A DNA stretch of 6,207 nucleotides, from the NCBI GenBank assembly GCA_964620535.1, contig CAZUHN010000004.1, positions 1 to 6,207 of the forward strand, given 5' to 3'. Made by a program: the position numbers and the translations under genes. Below are positions 1-6,207 of the stretch, in pieces; within the stretch, counting starts at the first letter, position 1; each line of letters begins with the position of its first letter. Origin of the DNA: CAZUHN01 sp964620535. Its GTDB lineage: Bacteria; UBA8248. Below the pieces are notes generated by a model, which saw only the letters and a program-made list of their open reading frames with translations, was not told the DNA's origin and made no database searches.

Positions 1-53
1 GCCTCTCTCAGCTTCCCGATGATCTGCTCCGCGGTGTGGCGCTTCTTGGGCAT
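1..53 (-). CDS. IS3-family transposase OrfA, N-terminal fragment (cut by window edge)
   Basis: The minus strand reads MPKKRHTAEQIIGKLRE from an ATG at 53-51, and the frame is open to the left edge. This opening (basic residues, then T-x-E-Q-I-I-x-K-L-R-E) is the usual start of IS3-family OrfA proteins, which carry an N-terminal helix-turn-helix that binds the element's ends. In the family, OrfA is joined to the DDE integrase OrfB by programmed frameshifting; neither the rest of OrfA nor OrfB is in the window. A purine-rich ribosome binding site (GGGGGAAGG on the minus strand, 65-57) lies 3 bases before the ATG and supports this start. Only 17 complete codons are visible, so whether the element is intact is unknown. 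The family call rests on this short but characteristic stretch. Confidence 0.78.
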   Translation of the reverse strand, partial: MPKKRHTAEQIIGKLRE

Positions 54-129
54 AAGCCTTCCCCCTCGGTTGCCGTCCAGAACCGAAACTATATCGAAAA
101 TCCTCTCATTCGGCCTGGACCGGTTTTGG

Positions 130-202
130 GGGGGCAGGTCATTCCGGAGGAGGTGGCTGAAGGACTAACATAAGGGGTGGTACCACTATCGGGGGCAGGT
201 CA
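130..202. repeat. 12-bp direct repeat GGGGGCAGGTCA, two copies 61 bp apart
   Basis: Identical plus-strand copies lie at 130-141 and 191-202. Both read as a candidate IS terminus on the minus strand (TGACCTGCCCCC). The segment between them contains a perfect 10-bp palindrome, GTGGTACCAC, at 177-186. The doubling may mean that one IS end inserted beside another, that the element carries an internal repeat of its terminus used as a transposase binding site, or that an older end was left behind. The repeat itself is certain; its role is inferred. Confidence 0.6.
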
Positions 203-241
203 CTTTGGACATCGATCTGGTTTTTGGACAGGACGCACTTG

Positions 242-271
242 AAAGTGGAGTTTGTTTTCCACTCCCCAATT
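242..271 (-). pseudogene. Possible relic of an ISAs1-type (DDE) transposase C-terminal motif
   Basis: The minus strand encodes NWGVENKLHF here. Transposases of the ISAs1 group contain a highly conserved block of the form HWGIENxLHW, carrying the catalytic glutamate of the DDE triad, and the match is eight consecutive residues (WGVENKLH). The similarity stops on both sides: the following residues do not continue with the expected V-L-D-V and E-D, and the frame ends about 13 codons later. The same bases form a small hairpin, so the resemblance may be chance. If real, this is a decayed fragment next to the IS3-like end, marking a site hit repeatedly by mobile elements. Confidence 0.22.
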
Positions 272-527
272 TCCATGCCCAGCTTTTCGGGAATCAATTT
301 GTCCTCGAACATTCGGCGAGGTGTGGCCACGACAGAGGCAGATGAAGGTTGTATGGAGAATCCCGGCGGCTTGGATGTCCCCCAAGGCCAAAGCGGGTCG
401 AAATGGTGTCCCGCCGCGGAAAATCTTGCTATCATGTCGTCCTTTTTCGGAAATTCAGAATCGGCTTAAACATGTTTCGCCGCGCCGCAATCGAGGCGCA
501 TTGGGCGTGCGGGAGGATCGTTTGCGA

Positions 528-540
528 ATTTCCGGGAAAT
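528..540. promoter_or_regulatory. Near-perfect dyad ATTTCC-G-GGAAAT upstream of the cupin gene
   Basis: Two 6-base arms in perfect inverted symmetry surround a single central G. The centre is 63 bases before the cupin ATG, a position where a repressor or activator could act on the operon. The dyad stands out as AT-rich arms in GC-rich surroundings. No matching second copy and no regulator gene were found in the window, so operator function is only a suggestion. Confidence 0.2.
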
Positions 541-596
541 GTGCGGAGAGAGACTCGCAGTGCCGTTTCGCCCGAGCGAGTGTTGGGAGATCAGAA

Positions 597-968
597 ATGG
601 AAACGAATGGGAAGGTGATCGCAAACGTTAGCACGGTTACTCCCCTCGATATGGAGGGGAAAAAGGTGGGCGGGGTTCTTCTGGAAGGGCGGGTAGATTT
701 GTGGGTGCTGCTCACGGGCGAGCGCCTGCAGATGGTGGAACTCCATATCGGGAAGGGCTATTTTCGTCCGCTTCACAGCCATCCGAAGCACGAATCCATC
801 GGTTACGTCATAAGCGGAAAGTTGCAGATGGGCATCGGGGAGGAGAAGCACACGCTGGGGTCGGGTGACGCGTGGCATCACGACGTGGGGGTGGCGCATT
901 GGACTCGCGGCCTGGAGGACACCCGAGCCATTGAGATTCACGGGCCGCCCCGCCCGGAGCATTCGTGA
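597..968 (+). CDS. Single-domain cupin protein (cupin_2 type)
   Basis: A 123-residue small beta-barrel protein, the usual size for a lone cupin domain. Cupin motif 1 is clear: after G-Y-F-R-P-L come H60 and H62, then E66 and a downstream Gly (S-G-K). Motif 2 is G-x-G-D-x-W-H-H-D-x-G-V-A-H with H101 as the last ligand. The His, His, Glu, His set is complete, so it should bind a divalent metal. No signal peptide or membrane segment is seen, so it is probably cytoplasmic. The frame is open upstream to 252, but the ATG at 597 has a good ribosome binding site (GGGAG, 585-589, 7 bases before) and the upstream extension is basic and low-complexity, unlike a cupin. It heads a possible operon with the SDR and HyuAB genes. 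Cupins include isomerases, dioxygenases and sugar- or acid-binding proteins; its reaction cannot be assigned. Confidence 0.85.
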   Translation: METNGKVIANVSTVTPLDMEGKKVGGVLLEGRVDLWVLLTGERLQMVELHIGKGYFRPLHSHPKHESIGYVISGKLQMGIGEEKHTLGSGDAWHHDVGVAHWTRGLEDTRAIEIHGPPRPEHS

Positions 969-974
969 TCTAAG

Positions 975-997
975 GCGGGCCGATCTTGAACGGCCGC
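975..997. other. Small intergenic hairpin between the cupin and SDR genes
   Basis: GGCCG at 978-982 pairs with CGGCC at 991-995 around an 8-base loop, and two more pairs form across a one-base bulge (975-976 with 996-997). No T-run follows, so it is not a rho-independent terminator. It begins 7 bases after the cupin stop and could stabilise the upstream message or tune expression between the two genes. It may also be chance in GC-rich DNA. Confidence 0.25.
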
Positions 998-1033
998 GGG
1001 TGCGCGGAAGAATAAGCAAGGGGGAATTAGGGA

Positions 1034-1816
1034 ATGGGTGTTTTGGACGCGATGCGGATGGAAGGGGCGGCGGCGCTCGTGACGGGCGCCAGCCGGGGAC
1101 TGGGGAGAAGTTCGGCGCTGGCCCTGGCCGAGGCCGGAGCGGACCTGGCCCTTTGCGCCACCGGCTCGTCCGCCCTCGAGGAAACGGCCGAAGCCGTCCG
1201 GGCGGCGGGCCGCCGGGCGGAGATCTATCCTTTCGAGGTGTCGGACCCGGACGCCTCCCGCGAGGCGGTCGACTGGGTGGCGCGCGACCTGGGCCGGATC
1301 GACATCGCCGTGAACGCGGCGGGAATCTGCCCCCGCACTGCATCTCTCGAAACCCGGGACGAGGAATTGCACCGGACGTTTGCCGTCAACGTGTACGGCA
1401 CCTTCTATGTATGCACGGCGGCAGTCCCCCACATGCGAAAGCCCGAGGTCCAGAAATCGGGCGGAGGACGAGTGGTTAATTTCGGCTCGGTCGCCGGGAT
1501 CCGCGCCCGGCCTAACGTGCCCGTATACGGCGCCTCCAAGGCGGCCGTCCAGAACCTGACCCAATCTCTCGCCGTTGAATTCGCCCCGCTGGGGATCCGA
1601 GTGAACGCCGTCCTCCCCGGGCAGTTCGATACGGACATGGGCGCCCCCCTCATGAACGATCCGGAAGCCCTGGCGGCCTATGTGAAGCGGATGCCCCTGG
1701 GCCGGGTGGGCCGGGCGGAAGAAGTGCCGGCCCTCGTTGTGTACCTCTGCTCCCCGGCCTCTTCTTACGTAACGGGATCGCTCGTTGTCGTGGACGGGGG
1801 CGTCTCTCTCCAGTGA
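1034..1816 (+). CDS. Short-chain dehydrogenase/reductase (SDR, FabG-like classical type)
   Basis: A 260-residue classical SDR of standard length that would oxidise an alcohol or reduce a ketone with NAD(P). The Rossmann glycine motif TGASRGLG is at residues 17-24, an Asp at 71 fits the adenine-binding position, and NAAG is at 94-97. The catalytic tetrad is complete: N119, S152, Y165 and K169 (YGASK). The C-terminal V-D-G-G (253-256) is typical of FabG-like members. Cofactor preference is unclear because the loop after the second strand (C-A-T-G-S-S) has neither the acidic residue typical of NAD use nor an obvious Arg for NADP. The ATG at 1034 follows a purine-rich stretch (GGGGGAA, 1020-1026); ATGs at 1052 and 1058 are alternatives. 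It lies 65 bases after the cupin and 76 before HyuAB. FabG-like similarity does not fix the substrate; a catabolic role is likelier than fatty-acid synthesis, since no acyl-carrier genes are nearby. Confidence 0.92.
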   Translation: MGVLDAMRMEGAAALVTGASRGLGRSSALALAEAGADLALCATGSSALEETAEAVRAAGRRAEIYPFEVSDPDASREAVDWVARDLGRIDIAVNAAGICPRTASLETRDEELHRTFAVNVYGTFYVCTAAVPHMRKPEVQKSGGGRVVNFGSVAGIRARPNVPVYGASKAAVQNLTQSLAVEFAPLGIRVNAVLPGQFDTDMGAPLMNDPEALAAYVKRMPLGRVGRAEEVPALVVYLCSPASSYVTGSLVVVDGGVSLQ

Positions 1817-1892
1817 ACGCCGGTTTTCTTGCCCTCCGGGGTTGTCTTTTGTTTTGTATGGCCCGAAAGCTGAAAAAAGAAAGGCTCGAGGG

Positions 1893-4800
1893 ATGAGCGA
1901 AGGGTACCGGATCGGCGTGGACGTGGGGGGCACCTTCACCGACCTCGCCGTGGCCGACGCCGCGGGGCGCCTGATTTGCCTGGCCAAGGCGCCCTCCCAG
2001 CCCCAGAACCCGGACCGCGGCGTCCTCCGCGCCCTGGAGCGGGCCGCCGCCGCCCTCGGGGTGGACGCCGGCTCCCTCCTCGGCGGGTGTGGGCGGTTTG
2101 TTCATGGTTCGACGGTTGCGACGAACGCCCTGCTCACTCGGCAAGGGGCGAAGGTGGGCCTTCTGGTCACGCGGGGGTTCCGCGACTCGCTCTCGTTCCG
2201 GCGGGGGATCCGCGACCACGTATGGGACCACCGCGCCCCGAACCCGCCCGTTCTCGCCGAGCGCTATCTCCGCCTCCCGGTGGGGGGGCGGATCGGCCAG
2301 GACGGCGCCGAGTTCGCACCTCTGGAGGAGGCGGACGTGCGCGCGGCGGCTGAGAAATTCGCCCGCGAGGGCGTGGAGGCGGCCGCGGTCTGCTTTTTCA
2401 ATTCCTACCTGAACGGCGCGCACGACGAGCGCGCCGGCGGGATTCTCCGCGGCCTTCTGCCGGAGATTCCGGTGATCCTCTCCTCCCGCGTCGCCCCCAT
2501 CATGGGAGAGTACGAGCGCTCCTCGACGGCGGCGATGAACGCCTACATCGCGCCTCGGACCACGGCCTACCTGGAAAGGCTGGAGGAGACCCTCCGCGGC
2601 ATGGGTTACTCGGGCCCCTTCCTCCTCATGCAGAGCAACAGCGGGATGGCCACCGTGGAGCACTGCCGCTTCCTCCCGGCGGCGCTCATCCTCTCGGGGC
2701 CGGCGGCCGGGGCCGCCGCGGGAGGCATTTACGCCACTGCCTGCGGTTTCCAGGACGCGGTCTTCTTCGACATGGGGGGTACTAGCGCCGACGTCACCCT
2801 CCTGCGGGAGGGCCGGCCGGGGATGGTGGACCAATCGGTGGTGGGCGGGTACCACGCCAGCCTTCCGGCGGTCGAGGTCCACACTATCGGCACGGGGGGC
2901 GGCACCCTGGCCTGGGTGGACGCTGGCGGGGGACTCCGCGTGGGGCCCCAGAGCGCGGGGGCGGAGCCGGGCCCCGCGAGCTACGGGAAGGGAGGAAGCG
3001 AGCCCACCGTGACGGATGCCCACCTCCTTCTCGGGCGCCTGGATCCGTGCGGCCTCCTGGACGGTGAGCTTCCACTCTCGGTTGAGCTGGCGGAGGAGGC
3101 GATTCGGCACAACATCGCCGGATCCCTGGGGATGGAAGTAAAAGAGGCGGCCGCCGGGATCATCCGGATTGCGAACCGCCAGATGGCGGGCGCTGTGCAG
3201 ACCATCTGCGCCCGGCACGGGGCCGACCCCCGGCGGATGGCCCTCATCGCGGGCGGGGGGGCGGGGGGGCTGTCGGCCTCGGCGGTGGCGCGGATCTGCG
3301 GGATGGCCACGGTGATCGTGCCGCGTGAAGCGGCGTGCGCGTGCGCCGTCGGAATGGTCGGGAACGCCGTTCGGTACGACCGCCTCAAGAGCCGCCAGTT
3401 CCGCCTGGTGGAGATGGACGCCGAATCCCTCAATGGCGAGCTTGCGGCCCTTCACGAGGAGATCCGCGCCGAGATCAAGGGGGCCCGAGGCGATCCGGGC
3501 CGCTTTGCCTACACCCTGGCGATCGATATGCGCTATCCCGGCCAGGCTTGGTACCTAACGGTGGAGGTGGAACCGCCCCTCGCCGATGACGCCCCCGAGA
3601 CGATGGCCAAACGGTTCCACGCCCTTCACGAGGAAACCTACGGCCACCACCGCCCGGCGGAACCCGTCGAGGTCACCGGCTTCCGGGTGCGGGCGGAGGA
3701 GCCGGAGGAAGCGCTTTCATTTGACGTTCCGGCCCTGCGCGGCGGAGCGCCCGCCCCCCGGGCCCGCCGTGCCGTTTACTTCGAGGCGACGGAGAGTTGG
3801 GAGGATACCCCCGTCTACCGGGGGGCGGACCTCGCCCCGGACGCCCGGATAGAGGGTCCCGCTGTGGTCGAGGAGGCGACCACCACGGTTCTCGTCGAGC
3901 CGGGCGATGTCCTTCATCCCGGCGGCGGCGGTGCGTTCGTCATCGAGCTCGCGGCGGCGTCGGAAGAATCTGCTTGGCCCGCGGCGCGGCCGGCCGGGGC
4001 GCCCGACCCTGTCACCCTCGCCATCCTTCAACAAAGGTTGGATGTCATCGCCCGCGAGATGGGTATCATCATGCAGCGCACCGCCCGCTCCACCATCTTC
4101 AGCCAGGCGCACGATTTTTCCTGCTTCATCACCGACTCGGAGGGTCACCTCGTTTCCCAGGCGGACGGCCTGCCCATTCACACGGGGAGCGGCGGCTTCG
4201 CCGTGCGCGGCGTCATCAAGGATTTCGGGGACTCGATGGCCCCGGGCGACCTCTTTCTGCTCAACGATCCGTACATGGGCGGCGGCAACCATCTTCCGGA
4301 CTGGACGATGATCGCCCCCGTCTTCGTGGGGGACGTTCTTTTCGGGTTTGTGTGCAACCGGGCGCACCAGGTGGACGTGGGTGGAGGCGTCATCGGGACC
4401 TATAATTCCGACGCCACGGAGATTTTCCACGAAGGCTTCCGGATCACTCCGATCCGCATCCACGAACGCGGCGAGCCCCGCGCGGACATCATCCGGCTGA
4501 TCCTGGCCAACACGCGCACGCCCGAAGTCATCATCCACGACTTCTCGGCTATGGTGGGCAGCACCCGCGTCGGCGCCTCGCGCCTCGCCGAGGTTTTTCG
4601 CGAGATGGATCTGGAGACGGTCCACGCCGGGTTCGCGGGGCTGCTCGCCTACTCCGAGGCTTTGATGCGCGCCGAGCTCGCTAGGATCCCGGACGGCGTC
4701 TACATTGGTGTAGATACCATGAACACCGACTGCTTCGAGCCCATGGAAATCCCCATCAAGCTGACCCTCACCAAGAAGGGGACCGGTCTCACCGCTGACT

Positions 4801-5717
4801 TCACCGGGACGGCCCCCCAGATCAAGGGCTACAAGAACAGCCCGATTGCAAACACATCCTCGGCCCTCTACACCGGGATTTCCTCCCTGGTGGCCCCGCA
4901 CATCCCGCACAACGAGGGGACCTACCGTCCCATCAAGATCATCGCGCCCGAGGGGAGCGTCGTGAACGCGCGTTTTCCTGCCCCGGTCACGCTCTGTACC
5001 GTCTTTCCCTCGCACGAGATCATCCAGTGCGTCTGGAAGGCGATGGCAGGCGCCGTCCCCGAGCGTGTCTCGGCGGCGTGGGCGAAAACGGCGTATCCCG
5101 TTACGGCGGGCTACGACAAGCGAGGAGAATTCTTCGTGGTCTACCACTGGGGCGGGGGCCCCGGGACGGGGGCGGTGCACGGGCGTGATGGTCTCGACCT
5201 GATCGGCAACATGCCCACCCTGGGTGCCCTCACCGTTCCCAACCTCGAGCACTACGAGCAGGTCTACCCCCTGCACTTCGTGAAGCAGGAAATCCGCATG
5301 GACGGCGGGGGGGCCGGGCGCTGGCGCGGCGGGACGAGCGTGATCTACGAAAGCCGCATTAAAATGCCGGTCTCCTGCTCCACCCGGTGCGAGCCCGCAC
5401 GCACGATCACCTCCTTCGGTCTTCTGGGCGGCGGTCCCGGCCCCATCGCCCGCGTGAGCTTCACGCCTGAGGGTGGAAGCGAGACGGACCTTCCCCAGTA
5501 CGCGAACCTGGACCTCCCCCCGGGGCTTTTGCGCATCGAGGGGACGGGCGGGGGCGGCTTCGAAGATCCCTTTGAGCGCCCGGCCGAGCGCGTCGCCCGG
5601 GATGTCCGGGACGAATACGTCTCTCCCGAGGCCGCCGCGCGGGACTACGGCGTGGTCGTGGACCCGGTGACGTTCGAGGTGGATGAGAAAGAGACAAAGA
5701 TGATGAGAAAAAGATAA
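1893..5717 (+). CDS. Fused HyuA-HyuB hydantoinase/oxoprolinase-family protein
   Basis: A 1274-residue cytoplasmic protein joining two subunits that are usually separate in bacteria. The HyuA half (about 5-687) has the ATP-grasping motif GVDVGGTFTD (8-17), HGSTVATNAL (71-80), SGPAAG (268-273), the second phosphate motif DMGGTSAD (293-300) and IAGGGAGGL (452-460), followed by the usual HyuA C-terminal domain. An Ala-rich linker (about 688-704) leads straight into HyuB at DPVTL (705-709), with RTARS (729-733), NDPYMGGGNH (791-800), RAHQVDVGG (823-831) and the closing GGGGFEDP (1219-1226). In this family HyuA uses ATP to activate a carbonyl or lactam and HyuB completes hydrolysis or carboxylation. 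The start at 1893 is chosen because family homology begins there and GAAAGG (1879-1884) lies 8 bases before; the frame is open to 1785, but that part overlaps the SDR gene. No frameshift or lost motif was seen. Substrate could be a hydantoin, 5-oxoproline-like lactam or aryl ketone; the sequence does not decide. Confidence 0.93.
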   Translation: MSEGYRIGVDVGGTFTDLAVADAAGRLICLAKAPSQPQNPDRGVLRALERAAAALGVDAGSLLGGCGRFVHGSTVATNALLTRQGAKVGLLVTRGFRDSLSFRRGIRDHVWDHRAPNPPVLAERYLRLPVGGRIGQDGAEFAPLEEADVRAAAEKFAREGVEAAAVCFFNSYLNGAHDERAGGILRGLLPEIPVILSSRVAPIMGEYERSSTAAMNAYIAPRTTAYLERLEETLRGMGYSGPFLLMQSNSGMATVEHCRFLPAALILSGPAAGAAAGGIYATACGFQDAVFFDMGGTSADVTLLREGRPGMVDQSVVGGYHASLPAVEVHTIGTGGGTLAWVDAGGGLRVGPQSAGAEPGPASYGKGGSEPTVTDAHLLLGRLDPCGLLDGELPLSVELAEEAIRHNIAGSLGMEVKEAAAGIIRIANRQMAGAVQTICARHGADPRRMALIAGGGAGGLSASAVARICGMATVIVPREAACACAVGMVGNAVRYDRLKSRQFRLVEMDAESLNGELAALHEEIRAEIKGARGDPGRFAYTLAIDMRYPGQAWYLTVEVEPPLADDAPETMAKRFHALHEETYGHHRPAEPVEVTGFRVRAEEPEEALSFDVPALRGGAPAPRARRAVYFEATESWEDTPVYRGADLAPDARIEGPAVVEEATTTVLVEPGDVLHPGGGGAFVIELAAASEESAWPAARPAGAPDPVTLAILQQRLDVIAREMGIIMQRTARSTIFSQAHDFSCFITDSEGHLVSQADGLPIHTGSGGFAVRGVIKDFGDSMAPGDLFLLNDPYMGGGNHLPDWTMIAPVFVGDVLFGFVCNRAHQVDVGGGVIGTYNSDATEIFHEGFRITPIRIHERGEPRADIIRLILANTRTPEVIIHDFSAMVGSTRVGASRLAEVFREMDLETVHAGFAGLLAYSEALMRAELARIPDGVYIGVDTMNTDCFEPMEIPIKLTLTKKGTGLTADFTGTAPQIKGYKNSPIANTSSALYTGISSLVAPHIPHNEGTYRPIKIIAPEGSVVNARFPAPVTLCTVFPSHEIIQCVWKAMAGAVPERVSAAWAKTAYPVTAGYDKRGEFFVVYHWGGGPGTGAVHGRDGLDLIGNMPTLGALTVPNLEHYEQVYPLHFVKQEIRMDGGGAGRWRGGTSVIYESRIKMPVSCSTRCEPARTITSFGLLGGGPGPIARVSFTPEGGSETDLPQYANLDLPPGLLRIEGTGGGGFEDPFERPAERVARDVRDEYVSPEAAARDYGVVVDPVTFEVDEKETKMMRKR

Positions 5718-5730
5718 ATCCGGCCGCCCG

Positions 5731-5771
5731 GGAGGGGTCAGTTCATCTCGGCAGCCCGACTCCTCCTTTTT
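5731..5771 (+). terminator. Rho-independent terminator candidate after the HyuAB gene
   Basis: GGAGGGGTC (5731-5739) pairs with GACTCCTCC (5758-5766): nine pairs with one G-U wobble, an 18-base loop and then a run of five T (5767-5771). It starts 14 bases after the HyuAB stop codon, the expected place for the end of the operon. On the opposite strand the hairpin is not followed by a T-run, so it probably does not serve the convergent aminotransferase gene. The loop is longer than usual, which lowers confidence a little. Confidence 0.6.
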
Positions 5772-5789
5772 CCACCCCAAAAGAGCTTT

Positions 5790-6207
5790 TTATATCCGGG
5801 ACGAGGCGATGACGCTGCGGAAAATATCCCCGAAAGCGATCCGTTCCGGCGGCGTACCGACGGTGACGCGGACCAGTCGGTTCAGAGGAGGCGCGCCTGG
5901 AGACCGGACGAAGACATCCCAATGGATGAGTTCCTCCACTACTTTTTTTGCGTTTTCGGCTGTTCTGAGATCCATGGCGACATAATTCGCGGAAGAGGGA
6001 AGAGTCGCCAATCCCAGCTCTTTCGCCAGAGAATGATATTCTCGCCGCCCTTGCTCCACAGCGCGGACGACGCCGCGGATGAAATCGAGATCCCGCAAGG
6101 AAGCCAGCGCCCCCGCCTGTGCCATCAAGCTCACCCCGAAGTGGAGGCGGATTTTGTTGAAGGCGCTGACCGTCTCGCGGTGGGCGAGGGCGTACCCGAC
6201 CCGCGCG
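5790..6207 (-). CDS. HisC-like PLP aminotransferase, C-terminal part (cut by window edge)
   Basis: The last 138 codons of a class I/II pyridoxal-phosphate aminotransferase run from the right edge to a TAA at 5792-5790. The visible part opens with ARVGYALAH, the stretch that in histidinol-phosphate aminotransferases follows just after the PLP-binding lysine (itself outside the window). It continues with R-L-H-F-G-V-S-L-M-A-Q-A-G-A-L-A-S-L and ends with the small domain, where R-V-T-V-G-T-P holds the conserved arginine that binds the substrate carboxylate. HisC catalyses histidinol-phosphate/2-oxoglutarate transamination in histidine synthesis, but close relatives act on other amino acids, and no other his gene is present. 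A typical HisC has about 350-370 residues, so over a third is shown. It is convergent with HyuAB, 72 bases apart, and so is a separate unit. Confidence 0.85.
   Translation of the reverse strand, partial: ARVGYALAHRETVSAFNKIRLHFGVSLMAQAGALASLRDLDFIRGVVRAVEQGRREYHSLAKELGLATLPSSANYVAMDLRTAENAKKVVEELIHWDVFVRSPGAPPLNRLVRVTVGTPPERIAFGDIFRSVIASSRI

Larger units (their letters stand above)
1..202 (-). mobile_element. Outer end of an IS3-like insertion sequence
   Basis: The transposase start at 53 is preceded (towards higher coordinates) by a non-coding leader and then, on the minus strand, by TGACCTGCCCCC. A terminus starting TGA and followed by a C-run fits the ends of many IS3-family elements, which begin with TG and often have a C-rich inner part. 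Two copies exist, ending at 141 and at 202, so the true boundary is either 88 or 149 bases upstream of the transposase ATG. The opposite end lies outside the window, so neither an inverted-repeat match nor a target-site duplication can be tested. The boundary given is the outer of the two candidates. Confidence 0.45.
203..596. other. Gene-free stretch between the IS end and the cupin gene
   Basis: No intact gene can be supported here. Short reading frames exist on both strands but show no convincing start or full domain, and the codon pattern is unlike the GC3-rich genes downstream. It holds a possible transposase relic (242-271, minus), a 6-bp stem with an 8-base loop in the same place (AGTGGA 244-249 with TCCACT 258-263), a second hairpin (GCGCC 482-486 with GGCGC 495-499, 8-base loop) and a dyad at 528-540. 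No sigma-70 promoter with both boxes at good spacing was found, although the promoter for the cupin gene is expected here. The lower-GC patches fit old mobile DNA or a regulatory region. Confidence 0.5.

Noticed and set aside
426..454. TTGCTA and GGAAAT as a sigma-70 promoter for the cupin gene
   Set aside because: The -10 candidate is poor, and no alternative pair with good spacing stands out, so no promoter is called.
252..596. Possible N-terminal extension of the cupin (115 extra codons in frame)
   Set aside because: The extension is basic, Cys- and Arg-rich, has no domain, and the internal ATG at 597 has a good ribosome binding site and gives a normal cupin length.
1785..1892. Upstream start for the HyuAB protein giving 36 more residues
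   Set aside because: It would overlap the end of the SDR gene, and family similarity begins only at the ATG at 1893, which has its own ribosome binding site.
1817..1892. Terminator or promoter between the SDR and HyuAB genes
   Set aside because: The T-rich stretch at about 1844-1857 is preceded by only a three-pair stem, and no pair of promoter boxes with correct spacing was seen.
1650..3455. Long antisense reading frame of 601 codons on the minus strand
   Set aside because: It overlaps the SDR and HyuA coding sequences, is rich in Arg, Pro, Gly and His with no recognisable domain, and is the expected shadow of GC3-rich genes.
5734..5745. GGGGTCAGTTCA, which on the minus strand reads like an IS end (TGAACTGACCCC)
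   Set aside because: It lies within the terminator stem and loop, there is no transposase next to it, and no matching opposite end was found; chance resemblance is likelier.
3717..5780. Long antisense reading frame of 687 codons on the minus strand opposite HyuB
   Set aside because: Same reason: low-complexity shadow of a gene with complete HyuB motifs on the plus strand.

Overview
The window is GC-rich bacterial DNA with strong G/C preference at third codon positions, which also produces long spurious antisense reading frames. Nothing in it identifies the genus. The gene content (IS3-type transposase edge, cupin, short-chain dehydrogenase, HyuA-HyuB enzyme, HisC-like aminotransferase) would suit a metabolically versatile soil or marine bacterium.

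Layout. Bases 1-53 hold the first 17 codons of an IS3-family OrfA transposase on the minus strand, running off the left edge. The presumed outer end of that element lies at about 141 or 202, where TGACCTGCCCCC (minus strand) occurs twice, 61 bp apart. Bases 203-596 hold no convincing intact gene, only a possible short transposase relic and a small dyad. Three plus-strand genes follow: a single-domain cupin (597-968), an SDR oxidoreductase (1034-1816) and a 1274-residue protein that joins HyuA and HyuB in one chain (1893-5717). A rho-independent terminator candidate (5731-5771) closes this run. On the minus strand, convergent with it, is the C-terminal part of a HisC-like PLP aminotransferase (5790 to the right edge).

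How the genes may work together. The cupin, SDR and HyuAB genes share a strand and are separated by only 65 and 76 bp, so they plausibly form one transcription unit. HyuA/HyuB proteins use ATP to activate a carbonyl or lactam for hydrolysis or carboxylation (5-oxoprolinase, N-methylhydantoinase, acetophenone carboxylase). An SDR could supply or consume a keto/hydroxy intermediate, and a small cupin could be an isomerase, a dioxygenase-like enzyme or a binding protein. The substrate cannot be read from the sequence. The most notable features are the fused HyuAB, whose N-terminal motif is of the bacterial HyuA kind rather than the 5-oxoprolinase (OPLAH) kind, and the doubled IS-end sequence beside the operon. 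No CRISPR array, tRNA, rRNA or clearly novel system was seen.
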